Under the pieces are notes generated by a model. It saw only the letters and a list, made by a program, of their open reading frames with translations, did not search any database and had not been told where the DNA came from. From positions 186,001 through 250,000 of the forward strand of contig JNEN01001212.1 of assembly GCA_000697355.1 (NCBI GenBank): a stretch of 64,000 nucleotides of DNA, written 5' to 3'. The DNA comes from Syncephalastrum monosporum B8922 (lineage: Eukaryota; Mucoromycota; Mucoromycetes; Mucorales; Syncephalastraceae). Below, one piece after another: positions 46,874-58,637 of this stretch. The position numbers and the translations under genes were made by a program. The stretch's first letter is position 1, and the number at the start of each line of letters is the position of its first letter.

Positions 46874-49800
46874 ATGCACCTGTAAGGAAGGCGCAAGACG
46901 CTTCAGCGGAATGAGCTTAAATTCGAAACTTAACCCCTTTTTACATCTTTCAGTTATGTGAAGCACGCTGCTCTCATCAACAACTGTTATCCTGAAAAGG
47001 AGGGTGAAGACGGCCCTCGATCGTCTGAACTCAGCTACCTCACCTTTTATGCAAGCTCTCGTCCCGTCAAACTCACCAAAGTCGGCAGTTACATCGAGAA
47101 GAAGGTCGAAGGCGATATCCGCAAGAACAGAAAACAGTAATTATCATCTTTGTCTTTTGCTCTTTACATAATGACACCGCGCTCATGGATTGGCTACCTA
47201 TCGTAAACAGGAACAACATCGTATCCCTCGAAATCATCAAAGCCCTCATCCAGTCATGCCACCGCGACCTCAACCTCTTCTCCAAGTATGTTGTCAAGAT
47301 CCTCAGCACGGTCCTCGACAGCAAAGATATTGCCCTCATTGACCTCACCTGCGACACGGTTAGTCAGCTCTCGTCATTCTAATACTGCCTAGGCCTTGAC
47401 TTACCAAGCCATAGTACATTGTTTTCTGCCAATATCACGATGGATCCACCCTCGGCGTGGATGCTGAATTCACAGCCGACTTTGAGGCTCTGGTCCACAA
47501 GTTTGCCGACTTTTGCAGTGGATCCCACAAAGACGAGTCCATGGCCCTGAGGTATTTTGAGAAAACCAAGAGAAGCACGAGCTAAGTGTTGTATAGCCTC
47601 GAACATATCGGTCATCGCGCCCTCTATGCCACCATCACCTCGTCCGCTTTGCACGCCTCCAACTTTAAAGTCCAGCTCAGCATCGTCCTGCCGCCCCTCA
47701 TCACCGCCTTGGCCAATGCACGCACAAGTGCCAACGCACTGGCAAAGAGGTATTGAGTTTTAGAGAAAAAAAAACCCAGTGAGCTTGATATTCACGCATG
47801 TCTAGCGAAACCTCTGTCGATGTACGTCGGTCTACCATCAACAACGACGATGTTAACAAGGGCTTGATTGATATCCTGGCAGCCAAGAGCACGGCTCATT
47901 TGTTTGGTCAACTGAACGGTGCTGCTGTCCGGACGGCACTCAGTCCTCTGTTTGTGTAAGTCAAACAAGCGATGGAGAGAATGGGGGAAAAGGGGGGGGG
48001 GGAAGCACACACACATATTCAACAAAAATTATATTGCTGCTAGCTTTATGGATACCAAGAAGAAGTGGTGGCCTCCGAACTTTGCCGTCTCTATCATGGA
48101 GCTCGTGCTCGACGCGTTACAGCCCCAGAACCGATACCTGCTCGTCTCTGAAATCTTACAGCAGCTCGAAGCTGCCAAGGGCGATAGCGAGCGCTACGTC
48201 ATGTCCGAGAAGCTGGCCTCGCTCGTGTCCATCCTGGATACGATTCTGAACGCAAACGTACCCCTCGTCGGTATCTCGGTCCTCGAGGTGCTCAACTCGC
48301 TCTTTACGCACCTGATAAAGTCGCTCCAGGGCCGCCGTTTCCGTGACGAGGACCCCGACCCGTCTGATCTCGAAAGCACATACGAGTACGCCGTCCACCA
48401 AGGCTTCACGCACAGTATTGGTGGCCTGGCCTCCCAGACCTACTATTACAACCAGCTCAATGATATTACGGGCTACATTGTCGCCAAGCTGCGCACCGGC
48501 ACGCTCCTCGACCAGGTCGAAGGCCTGCCGATCGCCGAATACCGCCGTGTTGCGCTGATCTGTCTCGAGCTGATCGTGTCCACGAGCAAAGAGGCCAACG
48601 TGGAAAGCGACGAGTCGATCATGCTCCAAGGCGATGCCGAAGCCGTCTGCCCGATTTCGGCGAGTGCATGGCTTCCTGCGATCGGCCTTTTGACTGACCC
48701 TACGCCCGAGACCCGCATCGATTTCGCCCAAACTTTGACACGCTATCTCGAGGCCTGCACTACCGAGGCGAATCTGGCACCCGAGTAAGTGCACCGTTGA
48801 CGTCCTAAAAAAAAACACCAATTTATAGCTCCCTTTTGTAGACTCTTCCCCAAGCATCTCCTGGTGCAGCATGGCGACGTCATGTTCCTGAACGCGGTGC
48901 ATGAGACCCTTCTTGACTGGGTCCAGATGCCCAGCTGCAACGTCGAAGACGTCGGCTCCATCTACACCCTCTTGTGCGGCCTGACACGCCGCTTTGGCGC
49001 TGACGGCACGATTCGCACCATGCCGCTCGTGTTCAAGATCCAGGCGCTCGTCAAGCAGGGCACGATCAAGCAGACGTCGCGTCAGCGCGCTGTGGCAGCG
49101 GCGACGCTGCAATGGTTTGGCATGGTGGCCGCGATGCACCAGATCACACGTCTGTCCGAGTATTGCCGCACCCTCAAGGAGGAGCGCATCCAGAACAAGG
49201 AGTACTCGCCCATGTTCGTGCCCGAGCTGGCCGACTCGATTGCCCACATTCGTGAATTTGAGAACCTCGAACCCGAAAACACGACGCCGGTCGACAAGTT
49301 CATTGACCGCCACGTCGTGGTCGAGATCATCTCCAAGGACGGCCCGCTCCGTGACGAGGAAGACACGCACGGCCTGGATCTGGAAAGCAAGCTCTATGCC
49401 GAGTGGGGCTCGGAGGCGTTTGTCAACCAGGAGCGAACGTTCCGTATCCGATCATCGCGCGACCTCGAAGATATCAAGCCCAAGCTGGCTACGCCCTGGA
49501 TGAGCAGCAACTTTGACGTAAGTATAGCTGAATGACTCGGGAAAGAGAACCACGGTTTCACACGCCCTTCTCTTCTAGTCCTCGCAACAGAACCAAAAGA
49601 ACACGGTCAAGGTGGAGAACCTGAAGGAAGCGTTGGGTATGTATCTATACATAGATGTAAACACGGGGAGATAAACGTCTCGTGTACTTACCTCTTGAAC
49701 GTATAGCCTCTCAGCAGACGCCGGTTTCGCCCAATGGCCGCGAGAACAGCGAACCGGAAATTGATGCACTGCAGATTATGACCAAGAAGAGCCTGGCAAA

Positions 49801-49976
49801 ACGTCCCAAGGACACGCAAACAGACATTGACTCCATCCTGTCGACACTGAGCCTTGTCAACAATGGGCAATCAGGGTAAGCATTCGAAAAGACGTCAGTC
49901 GGGAGGGCCAGTCAACTAAAGAAAGCGTTCTCCATGTAGTACGGCCTCGCTTGTCAACCCTCCTTACAAAGGATAA
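46874..49976 (+). CDS. EFR3: EFR3, plasma-membrane anchor of the PI4-kinase complex
   Basis: Peripheral membrane protein that, with TTC7/Ypp1, recruits phosphatidylinositol 4-kinase III-alpha (Stt4) to the plasma membrane. Exons 46874-46881, 46954-47136, 47211-47358, 47415-47551, 47597-47749, 47806-47955, 48044-48784, 48842-49517, 49579-49636, 49707-49875 and 49940-49976 give 819 aa, the size of human EFR3. N-terminal family sequence: LSYLTFYASSRPVKLTKVG, then VEGDIRKNRKQNN and LEIIKALIQSCHRDLNLFS. ARM/HEAT-like helices continue throughout; the last 100 residues are hydrophilic. The first exon encodes only Met-His-Leu. The N-terminus lacks the palmitoylated Cys cluster of animal EFR3, as in yeast, where a basic patch binds the membrane. 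All ten junction phases agree. Confidence 0.93.
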
Positions 49977-50280
49977 GGAAAAGTAGTATTATATCATATC
50001 TATAAGAAGGCCTTCTTCTGGTTTTCCTTGTTAAAGCCCGGGGCTTTGGGGGAAACCATCCCGCATCCACTTTTTTTTTGTGTCACTCAATAAACGAGAT
50101 CGCTCATCTCACATACCACCACCCCACCCGACCATCCGACGCGCTGCACGTACATCCAAGTGGATTGTTTATATAATTTACTATGAATAATGAACAGATA
50201 GATAGATATTTACATATTGCATGCAAGCAGGGGATAATACAACCTCTCTCAAAAGCCTATCCACGTCGACGACGCTTACA

Positions 50281-52095
50281 CTAGAACAGATTATTTGTAT
50301 TAGGGAAGAAGATGATACTGTCAGGATCCGGAAAGACGCCGCCTGAGCGGGAAGGCACCTCGCCGGGAGTGATGGCCGCCTGGGGGTTTAAGAAGAAGAA
50401 GAGCAAGTTGAAGAGTATGCCTGCCAAGATGAGCAGAATCCAGATAATCACAGGCAAGGCCTCCTTGAGCTGCCGGGAGAAGACATTATCGAGCTTGCGT
50501 TCGGCCGCCGAGCGTGCACTGGTGCCCCAGCCGACGTCCCAGAGAGACACGAGCGCCCACAATTTGGCGGGTACCAGGCCGATGAGGTAGTAGACCGAGT
50601 AGAGCGGGAAGGCGAGAAAGCGGAGCGACCGCGCGACCAGGAGCGAGTACACTGTCTTGATGCAGGCGATGGCCATGAGCGAGACGAGCCAGACGGCGAG
50701 CACAAAGGGGGCATGGGCCCAGAGAATGTAGAAGATGGAAAAGAGGAGCACGAACGGGTAGACGCCTTGATAAAACAGCTCGGCGGCCATCCATGGCGAG
50801 TGCTTGTGGATGCTGCGGGCGTTCCAGAGAAGCTCGCGATAGAAGCTCTTGGACCAGCGGGTCTGCTGCTTGAACCAGCGTAAGAACTCGGTCGGCGTCT
50901 CGGTCTCGCAGAAGGCCAGGTCGGTGTAGACGACGCGGTGGCCCTTGAGGAGGACGCGATTGGTGAGGTGGCGGTCGTCACCGTAGGTACATTCCATGCC
51001 GAGGAAGCGCTGCGCGATCCATTCGTCGAGGACTTCCTGCAGCGCGGTCGAGCGATAGAGACCCATCGGTCCCGAGACGCAGGTGACACATCGGTTAAAA
51101 CTCTGGGCGGCGCGCTCAATGTTGAATGCCATCCAGTAGCGAAGCGAGGACATGAAGGAGAGGACGGAGTCGGTGGCGTTCCAGATGCGGACGTCGCCCG
51201 CCGAGGCGCCAATGTCGCTGTGCCAGTACAACGCCTGCTCGAGCTCGATCAGGGCCTGCGGGTCAAAGCGGGTATCCGAGTCGGTGGACATGACCGCGTC
51301 GCAGCCGGCCTCCATCAAGACGCGGAAAGCGGTGTACATGGCGTGGCGCTTTCCACGGTGAGGCTGGAGGTAGCAAACCGCCTGGGTATCGGTCGGCAGC
51401 AGGATGTGTTTCTTGTCAGACAAGATATTCTCAGCGCTGCTGCTGCTTTCTCGGGCGGTCGTGCTGTCGTCAAAGCCCGTATCCACCGAGGCATACTTTT
51501 CATCCGGGGCGGTCTTGACGCCCAGGTCGGTCTCCGCCTTTTCGTTCATCTCTACCGCGGTTTCCTTTATCTCTTCTTCGCTGTCCTCGTGGAGGGCATC
51601 TGCCGAGGGCAGGCGGGGCAGTACGACGACCGGGCTGTCGGGGAACGCTTTGCGGAAGATGGTCGCCATCTCGTGGTCTTCCGGATCCTTGCCGTCGACG
51701 ACGACGACAATTTTGAACGGGTCGGGGTACTCGAGCCTCTGGATGGACTCGAGGCATTGAGCAAACAGACCAGGCTCTTCGCGGTAGCCTACGACGGCGA
51801 GGCCGACGTTGGTCGCTTTGCGGCGTGTGGTGGGGTCACGGTCGGCTTCTGGGTCATGGCGCGAGACGACAGACGGTGCTTTTTTGCGATATTGACGGAG
51901 CGTGATCCGGTTTAAAGTGGCAAACGTCAGCTGAAGGAGGATGAAGACAAAGACGACGGTGCCATAGACGCCCAATGCCCAAAAGGAGCGTTGCACAACA
52001 TGCAGGTGGAGTGCATAACCAATGATGGCGGGCACCACGAACAGACAGGACACTGTGATGGAGTAGATGACCTTGAGAGGCAGTGTCCAGATCAT
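50281..52095 (-). CDS. Hyaluronan synthase-like GT2 glycosyltransferase
   Basis: Intronless 604-aa processive family 2 glycosyltransferase. Two N-terminal helices precede the cytosolic catalytic domain. Motifs in order: VVVVDGKD (about 128-135), STDSDTRFDP (about 270), CVSGPMGLYR (about 337), YGDDRHLTNRVL (about 370) and the QQTRWSKSFYREL signature (about 409; QxxRW). At least four more membrane helices follow, forming the channel. The DxD, GDDR and QxxRW set, with SGPMGLYR and ETPTEFLRWFKQQTRW, matches hyaluronan synthases and Cryptococcus Cps1 more closely than chitin synthases. The product could be hyaluronan, a related polymer or a chitin oligomer primer. An acidic, Ser-rich insert (about 185-245) is not part of the core fold. 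Confidence 0.85.
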   Translation of the reverse strand: MIWTLPLKVIYSITVSCLFVVPAIIGYALHLHVVQRSFWALGVYGTVVFVFILLQLTFATLNRITLRQYRKKAPSVVSRHDPEADRDPTTRRKATNVGLAVVGYREEPGLFAQCLESIQRLEYPDPFKIVVVVDGKDPEDHEMATIFRKAFPDSPVVVLPRLPSADALHEDSEEEIKETAVEMNEKAETDLGVKTAPDEKYASVDTGFDDSTTARESSSSAENILSDKKHILLPTDTQAVCYLQPHRGKRHAMYTAFRVLMEAGCDAVMSTDSDTRFDPQALIELEQALYWHSDIGASAGDVRIWNATDSVLSFMSSLRYWMAFNIERAAQSFNRCVTCVSGPMGLYRSTALQEVLDEWIAQRFLGMECTYGDDRHLTNRVLLKGHRVVYTDLAFCETETPTEFLRWFKQQTRWSKSFYRELLWNARSIHKHSPWMAAELFYQGVYPFVLLFSIFYILWAHAPFVLAVWLVSLMAIACIKTVYSLLVARSLRFLAFPLYSVYYLIGLVPAKLWALVSLWDVGWGTSARSAAERKLDNVFSRQLKEALPVIIWILLILAGILFNLLFFFLNPQAAITPGEVPSRSGGVFPDPDSIIFFPNTNNLF

Positions 52096-52367
52096 AGTGC
52101 GTTTTGAGACGAAAGTGGGGCCGAGGTGCGATAATAAAGAAGAAAAGAAGACAAAAAAAAAAAAGAGGGTAACGTCTCCTGTGTATCTGATCTGTCTTGC
52201 AAGTTCTAAGCTGTTTGTTTACTTTTATGTCTTTGACCTGGATATATTCTCCTCGCGCATTAATTTTTGCTACCTACACGGGCACGGTCTAAACAATTTC
52301 CATTCGACATGTCTCGCACGCGTCCGCTTTAAGAAATATAAGAACGAGCAGTGTACTGTATCTATGG

Positions 52368-53183
52368 CTACGCTTCCGCGTCAGGCAAGTGTCGCCGGAC
52401 GTAAGCACGGCTGTCCAGGTCTGCACGGCGAATGGGCTCGGGTATCCTGAATCGACTGGTGGCAAGGGTCAGGCGGATGGCGGTGTCGAGGGAGACGCGG
52501 TGGCCAGGGCTGACAAACACCGGGTTGGGTGCTGCGTCCGTCGTGCGCACCGCAGCGGCTTCATTGAGATCAATGACCCAAGAGTCCCCGCGCCGGTGGA
52601 GATGGGCCTTATTGGCTGCCTTGGCGGCCTTCAAGGATGGCGTGTGGTTCGTGATCAAGAGGTTCTTGGCGACGCCGACCATGGGCGTGTCGGCGAGCAC
52701 ACCGAGGTGGCAGGCGATGCCGCACTTGCGAGGGTGGAGCCGGCCGTTGCCATCGACGAGGATGACTTGCGGGTACAGGTCAGGACGCGTGTCTCGGAGG
52801 TCCTGAAGGAGCTGGAGCAGCGGATCCACTTCCCGGAAAGCCAGAAACCCGGCAATGTAAGGCAGGTGCAACCGTGTCTCCAGATACTGGGAATACACCA
52901 CGTCGAAGCTTGGATACTTCATCACCACTAGACACGCCACAGCTCGCTCGCGATCGTCCTTTGGGAAGCTCAGGTCGACACCGCCCACGTACGTGAGCCC
53001 TTCGAGCGTCTCTGGATCAAAGTCCACTTCGTCATGCAGCTTGATCTGCGACTTGAGCTTGTTCTGCTCCCTGGTGCAAACGGCCCGTGTCAGCAAGGAT
53101 CCCTACTTGGATCGACATTATGCTTACGTTTTCCAGATTTTAAGCTGCTCTTGTGAGGGATCGTCATCATAGGCTGCGGTCAT
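52368..53183 (-). CDS. Endonuclease V
   Basis: Nuclease that cleaves one bond 3' of inosine in DNA or, in eukaryotes, mainly in RNA. Two exons (53128-53183, 52368-53070) give 252 aa. The family motifs are YVGGVDLSF with the first catalytic Asp, PYIAGFLAFREV (wedge motif), ILVDGNGRLHPRKCGIACHLGV (here split over positions about 130-151) with the second Asp, and GVAKNLL. VSPGHRVSLDTAIRLT carries the last acidic residue, followed by FRIPEPIRRADL. The wedge reads PYIA rather than the bacterial PYIP, as in animal ENDOV, where this position also varies. The first exon encodes MTAAYDDDPSQEQLKIWK. No targeting signal is seen. It lies head-to-tail after the larger Nup155 gene on the same strand. Confidence 0.94.
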
Positions 53184-53408
53184 GATGGAAGGAGCGACTG
53201 AGGCGCAGTCGTCACCGTGTCCATATTTATGTCTGTGCGACGCACGCCCTTGCTGCATGAATCACCCCCTTCCTACACGCCACATTATCCGCAGCAGCAG
53301 CAGCAGCATCATCATCATCCTCTTACTGGCATGGCAGGAAAGGCGCGGTTATCTGCGGTCGGAATGCAAGCATGCCTTTGAAACGTGTGATATGGAATAA
53401 AATGCGTT

Positions 53409-53414
53409 TTTATT
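53409..53414 (-). terminator. AATAAA poly(A) signal of the Nup155 gene
   Basis: Canonical hexamer on the minus strand just after the stop at 53420-53422, supporting this as the natural gene end. Confidence 0.6.
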
Positions 53415-53419
53415 GGGGT

Positions 53420-56400
53420 CTAAATATCCATCTGTGCGCTTGAGATCCGTTCATCGAGAGCATGTTCATCCAAGAGGCCACCTTCAAGGGCCTGAGCCGC
53501 CAACTCGCCTTCTTCTCCCCGAGAAGATCGCAGCATTTGCGCGAGTTTGTATTGTTTTCGTGCTAGTAGCACGCGTTTCTCCAAGCGTTGCAGGAGCTGG
53601 GACGCTTCCTGGTCTGCTACTCGCCGAGGGTCGCGGCATCGTGCGTTGACGACTGCCTGTGCCAGATGCGTTATCCGATCCTCCAACCGGATCCGGCTGT
53701 CTTCAATGAGCGCCAGCTGCTCCAGCTTCAAGGCGGCTTCAAAGTATTCTTCGCGCCGCCGGTGGTATTGCCATTGCAGCTCCATCGATTCGATCGGGCT
53801 GACGTGTTTCTTTAGGTAGGGCAGCAGGTAGTCCGTATCGACCGCAAGCAGCTCGCCGATCCAGTTTTGCCGCTGGAGCCAGTTGTAAAGCACATAGTGG
53901 AAGAACCGGTCCTTGTGTCCGAGGGCCACGCCCAGCACGCGGTTCGTATAGCCTTGTCGCTCGCGTGTTTCGCATGCCTTGGCGTTTTCGAGCGCCACAA
54001 AGATGTGGTCATAGCATTCCACGCGGAGATCAAAGAAATATTTTCGTGGGTCGCCCTGCGTCTGTCCGTTTTCCAGGTAGTGAAGACTCTGTTGTTGCGG
54101 GTCCAGCTTCTGCGCCCGCTCGATGGGCAGTTCGACCGCGCCGGTATGGTAGCCTTGTTTGACATATTCTGTGCAGATCTCGCCCAGCTTCTCATTCGTG
54201 AAATATTCGGCTGCTTGCTTAAAGAGCTCCAGCGATTTCGTCAGACCCGTTGTTCGCTCGTATTGATCGTCGGCATATTGTGCGCGCCGCAGGTTCTCGT
54301 ATCCCTGCCATGTCGTCAGAATACACCTTTTTCTTTTCACTCCTTTTTGCAATACACTTACTCGGTAGAAGGCGACATCACTCGGCGTGAATAAGGATGC
54401 GCATTTACGTTGGAGCATGTCAGACACGATGTCAAAGCCAACGTGGATATGAGATGCACCATATCGGTTGATGGCGCCCACCACGAGTTCCCTGGACAAG
54501 GCTCGCCCGTGCGCTGTGGAGAGCATGTCTTCCAGAGTCAGCTCCATCATCTCCTTTCTGACTTTCTCGGACACACTACGCAATGCGGTATTAGTAAGCA
54601 CGCGAAAAACGCTCTTTGATAGCTCACCATTGCATAATATCTTCAATGCGGGTATCAATCAAGAAATCCAGAAATGCAATCGCCTCAATGGATTGGACAA
54701 GGAAGAGGTATAAACCATTAAGTGATTGTTGCTCATTCTATTATGGTTGCATGAGAGGACTGTGCCGATAAAGCCAAAGATCACGACTTACCAGTCGCAC
54801 TTGGAACAGGCCGTGATCGGAAGTCTGAAATTTGGAGTCGGTGATTTGTGGTGAAGCATGGAAGGACGGGTTCCTGTATAACGGATAGTGTTAGTCTTCT
54901 GCTTTCTTTTTTCGTTGATTTCTTGCTACTACTTACGCGTCCATAAACTGTTTGAGCCGGCTCAAAGAACGTTGGCAGTTGAGCATCACGCTCTGGAGAT
55001 CCAGGCGATCGCGGAAACTAGAGAAATACGTAATCTTAGCCATGGCCCGCGCTTGTCCGTCTTGCGCGCCACTTACTGAGTTTGGAACACCTTGGTTTTC
55101 CAGATGGGGGACACAAGGCGCGCAATGAAGAGCGCAAATCCGTCGTGTTTGCCACTAAAGACCGTACCGGTCGACGCCATGGGCTGACCGAGGTAGTTGC
55201 CACCTCCAGCAGTCGCGGCCGCCACCGTCGGAGCACCCCCAAATCCGAAAAACAGGGAAGTGGCACCCCGGACAACGTTGGCTAGACAGCAAATAAACAA
55301 ACGAGAAACCGATGAGTTTTGTGTGTTTTTTGCATATCACACAGCATTTTCCCTTACATTGTTGTGGTGAAAGGTCGCCATACACCCCAGAGATGATGGA
55401 GAGGCACATGGCACAGGCTTGGTCTCGGCCATAGCGCTCGAAAAAGGCCGTGAATGGCTGCTGGTTGGTGTGGACATCGCCATTCACACCAAGCAAGAGT
55501 TCATACAAAATGTCGACCGGTCTTTGTTTGTTGTAGAAAACGATTTTCCGGCTATCATGAATGAGAAACTGGCGAGGCGGGTCGGACAGCTGTTCGGACA
55601 GCTCGTTCATGTTGCGCGATTTTCGCTTGTCAAGGTTGGCTTCGCTAATCGCATACACACGTCCTTCGAATTGGTCGGTGGAGACATTCTCGACAAGCGA
55701 CATGGTTTGAGGACCCTAGAAGCATGTCGGAACATCAGAAAAGAGCGTCCCACACGCTTCAATGCTCCTTTCACTTACGTAGCTGAAACCCGTCTGAGGT
55801 TTCTGCGCTTGCTGCTTATTTGTATTGATCGACGTCATGACGACGGAATCCGTGAGCGTATCGCTGATCCGTGCTGCCAGGAACGTGCCGCGGTTGTAGT
55901 ATGCCTTGGTCACCGCGCCAAAGACTTCAGGTTGATATCCTTGTGCCATGGGACCGGGCGCATCCGGTGGAGGTGGCAAGCGGACATGAACAAGTTCAAT
56001 GGTGTTGGGTTGTGCGGCTGTTTGGACGGTGGCGTAGGAAGGTGATTTGTTGTGGGTAAAATACAGTCGGAAGCCGCTGGTCGTGATAGCGACGAGGTGC
56101 ACCTTTTTGGATTCGCTTTGTGAAATGACGTGAATCGTCTCCAGGGTGAGATCCGATTCATCAAACATGACGGCGCTGGTACGGCACATGTGGCGAGCCG
56201 AGGTGATCGCGTCCGTACAGACAGCTACAGTCTCGAAAAGGTCGCCCTTCTCGCCCAGCTTGATGAGCTACGGATGTGGGTAGCGTGGTTGGTGAGTAAG
56301 GGTTCATACAGGGATCATACCAAAGCGTACCTCGATGGAGTTATCTCTGCGGAGGTTGTAAAGGAGTTTGCGTTCGCGATCAACAGCAATGGCCTTGGCT

Positions 56401-57479
56401 CTCACTAGGTGACACAATGAACGCTTATTCCAGGACCTTCATTTCCATCCACTTACATGCAGCACCGTAGTTGATCACCGAAGGAAGGAAACGTGACAGG
56501 TTACTGGCGTTGCGTGCCACCAGCCGACAATTCCGTTGGAACCACGTGTTTCCAGGAGCCTAGCATAGTGTGAGCTTTCGGCAGCCATGTCATGTCAGGT
56601 TCATCTTATTCCCGGCTTACAGTATATTCCAACTCGTAAAGCATGCCGCTCGCACTCAGAAGGAAGATACGGCCTTCATCGGTGCCATGGGTTTCGACGA
56701 TACGGTCATTGTCAGAGGATACGACGATATCGGTTGCATACAAAGAGACGGACTCCTTGAAGGGGTCGTTGGATACAGAGATGCCGAGGGTGATGATGGC
56801 CATCGCAGTCGTGACGATGAGGAGATGCTGGATATGAGAGCCGAATATATCGCGCTTGGGTTTGACGAGTGTCACGGAGGTGATGATCTGGTCCTGGTCT
56901 TCGTAGGCGTAGATATCGGGACTGGGAAGAGGGAAGAGTTGGTCATTGGGCTTCTTCTCGTTTCTTGCGGTAGCCTCGCTCGCACTTACTCTTCTCCGTT
57001 ATAGTTCCAGAGGTACAAACGATTGTCAATGGACATCCATGCACGGCCGATCTCTGGCAAGAAACCGACGTACCATCGACAGCAAAGGTCGTCTACAGCG
57101 AAAGAGTGGAGTGAGGAACGCGATCGAGAATGAGACAGGATAAAGATGGGGTACCATCGGCAAGGGAGGCCACGTCGAACGGGATCGGAACAGAGCGATC
57201 CTTTGCAAAGCCTTCTTCAAGGCCGGTCTCGGGCTTAATGTATTGCTGGGAGGTAGAGACTACACGAGGAAGAAGGGGTCAGGCAGACTGGACGAGGGCA
57301 TGGCGCGTTCTAGTAGCGTATGAAATAGAAAAAGGCTTGCCTCGCAATAAATCGGCCAGGTCCGGGTATTGATTGTCGCGCTGGTAGAGTTGGTCGATGG
57401 TGCGACCCGCACTCATAATAGGCGCGTCCCGGTCGGCAGAAGGAAGCGGTGCATCGTCTGTCGTGGTCTGTCCGATCAT
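53420..57479 (-). CDS. Inner-ring nucleoporin Nup155/Nup170, short form
   Basis: Scaffold nucleoporin linking the inner ring of the nuclear pore to the membrane. Fourteen exons: 57341-57479, 57155-57259, 56990-57092, 56621-56921, 56457-56559, 56331-56404, 55779-56267, 55358-55715, 55077-55281, 54937-55017, 54792-54873, 54628-54737, 54362-54575 and 53420-54304. They give 1082 aa with consistent phases. The N-terminal beta-propeller region includes PIPFDVASLAD, GFLPEIGRAWMSIDNRLYLW, ITSVTLVKPKRDIFG and ARNASNLSRFLPSVINYGAA. The alpha-solenoid follows, with LELFKQAAEYF, KDRFFHYVLYNWL and YLKKHVSP. The chain ends at a point corresponding to roughly four-fifths of human Nup155 (about 1391 aa), with AATAAA six bases later. 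The first intron appears to be GC-AG. The start is the ATG at 57479; the frame upstream has only GTG. Confidence 0.9.
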
Positions 57480-58637
57480 GACGGGTCTATTGACGGAACG
57501 CACTACAAGCCAGAAAAAAGAACCCTCTGTCGAAAATGGGCTTCTTTGAACTTTTTTTAAACTCCACCAAAATTCTTTTTGTTACTCAATGCGCCATGAA
57601 TATTTGAATACTGTACATATGCACCCATTCTACTATCCCTGTTGATGAAAATACATTCATCGAGTCTATTTATACGTAAGGAAGTCCACCTTGTATCAGC
57701 AGTGTATGAAGCATATATATATATCAAGATCTTATGGTCTATGTGAAGGCTGATCTATTGATTTCTATCTTTACATTCTGCAAGCAATAGGGTAGTACCC
57801 GATACCATAATAACGTCTATGTGCATACTTGTAAAAAACAAATGGAGCTTGCTTTCTTTCCATGTAATATATAATTAGTATGTATCATATTCCGCCATAT
57901 GTATGTAATATAACATGAGCAACTGCTGATCCGTACTAGATAAACACAACGGATAGCCAACGTGCTATGGCAACGGATGAATGTGGACTACGTTATGATA
58001 GGCGAATAAAGGGATAGTCATATCTTGATATTTCAACCCCTTATAATCTATCTATCAGCAGATTCAGCCTTCTAATGCCGATGATGCCAATAGTGATCTT
58101 TCTGGCTACTGACAAGCCATTTAGTGTGTGTATGGGGCGAATTCTGTTTGGTGCCTGTGTATGCTGTGTGACGGCCTTGTACCTTTTGTTCCTTTTTGCC
58201 AATTATGGAGCGGACAGGCACGGGCCAATCAAACACGTCCCGACGGACGCGGGTAGTCTCTTTCATTCAGGCACGTGAAGACAGAGGGTCTGCTTTTTAA
58301 TTTGATAGGACAAAAGCATTGCATTGTCCACTCTGTAGCCAGAAGAGGGGGTCAATGGCATAGGGGACCAAGTGTAGATTGACATTGAAGGGTTAGCATG
58401 GGTTGCACACGGTGTGAGAGGCCACGCCATGAACTGAAGACAAAAAAAAAAAAAATAACCTGTACGATGGAGATGCAATTGGGCAATTCAAGAGCCGCGG
58501 CGTTGGGTGAGAGAGAAGGAAGAGAAAAAGAAAAATAAAATGTACATAAAAACGGGCAGAATTAGCGTCGACCTTTCCACTTTTGAGTTGGTCGAGTTTA
58601 CGTTATCTGTGAGCCCGTTCTGACTACAGCGGGCAGA
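57480..58637. other. Divergent intergenic region
   Basis: Between the Nup155 (-) and metalloprotease (+) genes. AT-rich with no coding sequence recognised. A possible 5'-UTR acceptor of Nup155 (ttgtag, minus) lies at about 57504-57509, and a poly-A run at about 58442-58455. Confidence 0.5.

Noticed and set aside
48156..49370. 404-codon antisense frame opposite EFR3
   Set aside because: Shadow of the EFR3 exons; no recognisable motif.
50938..51915. 325-codon plus-strand frame opposite the GT2 gene
   Set aside because: The opposite strand carries all GT2 motifs; this is a mirror frame.
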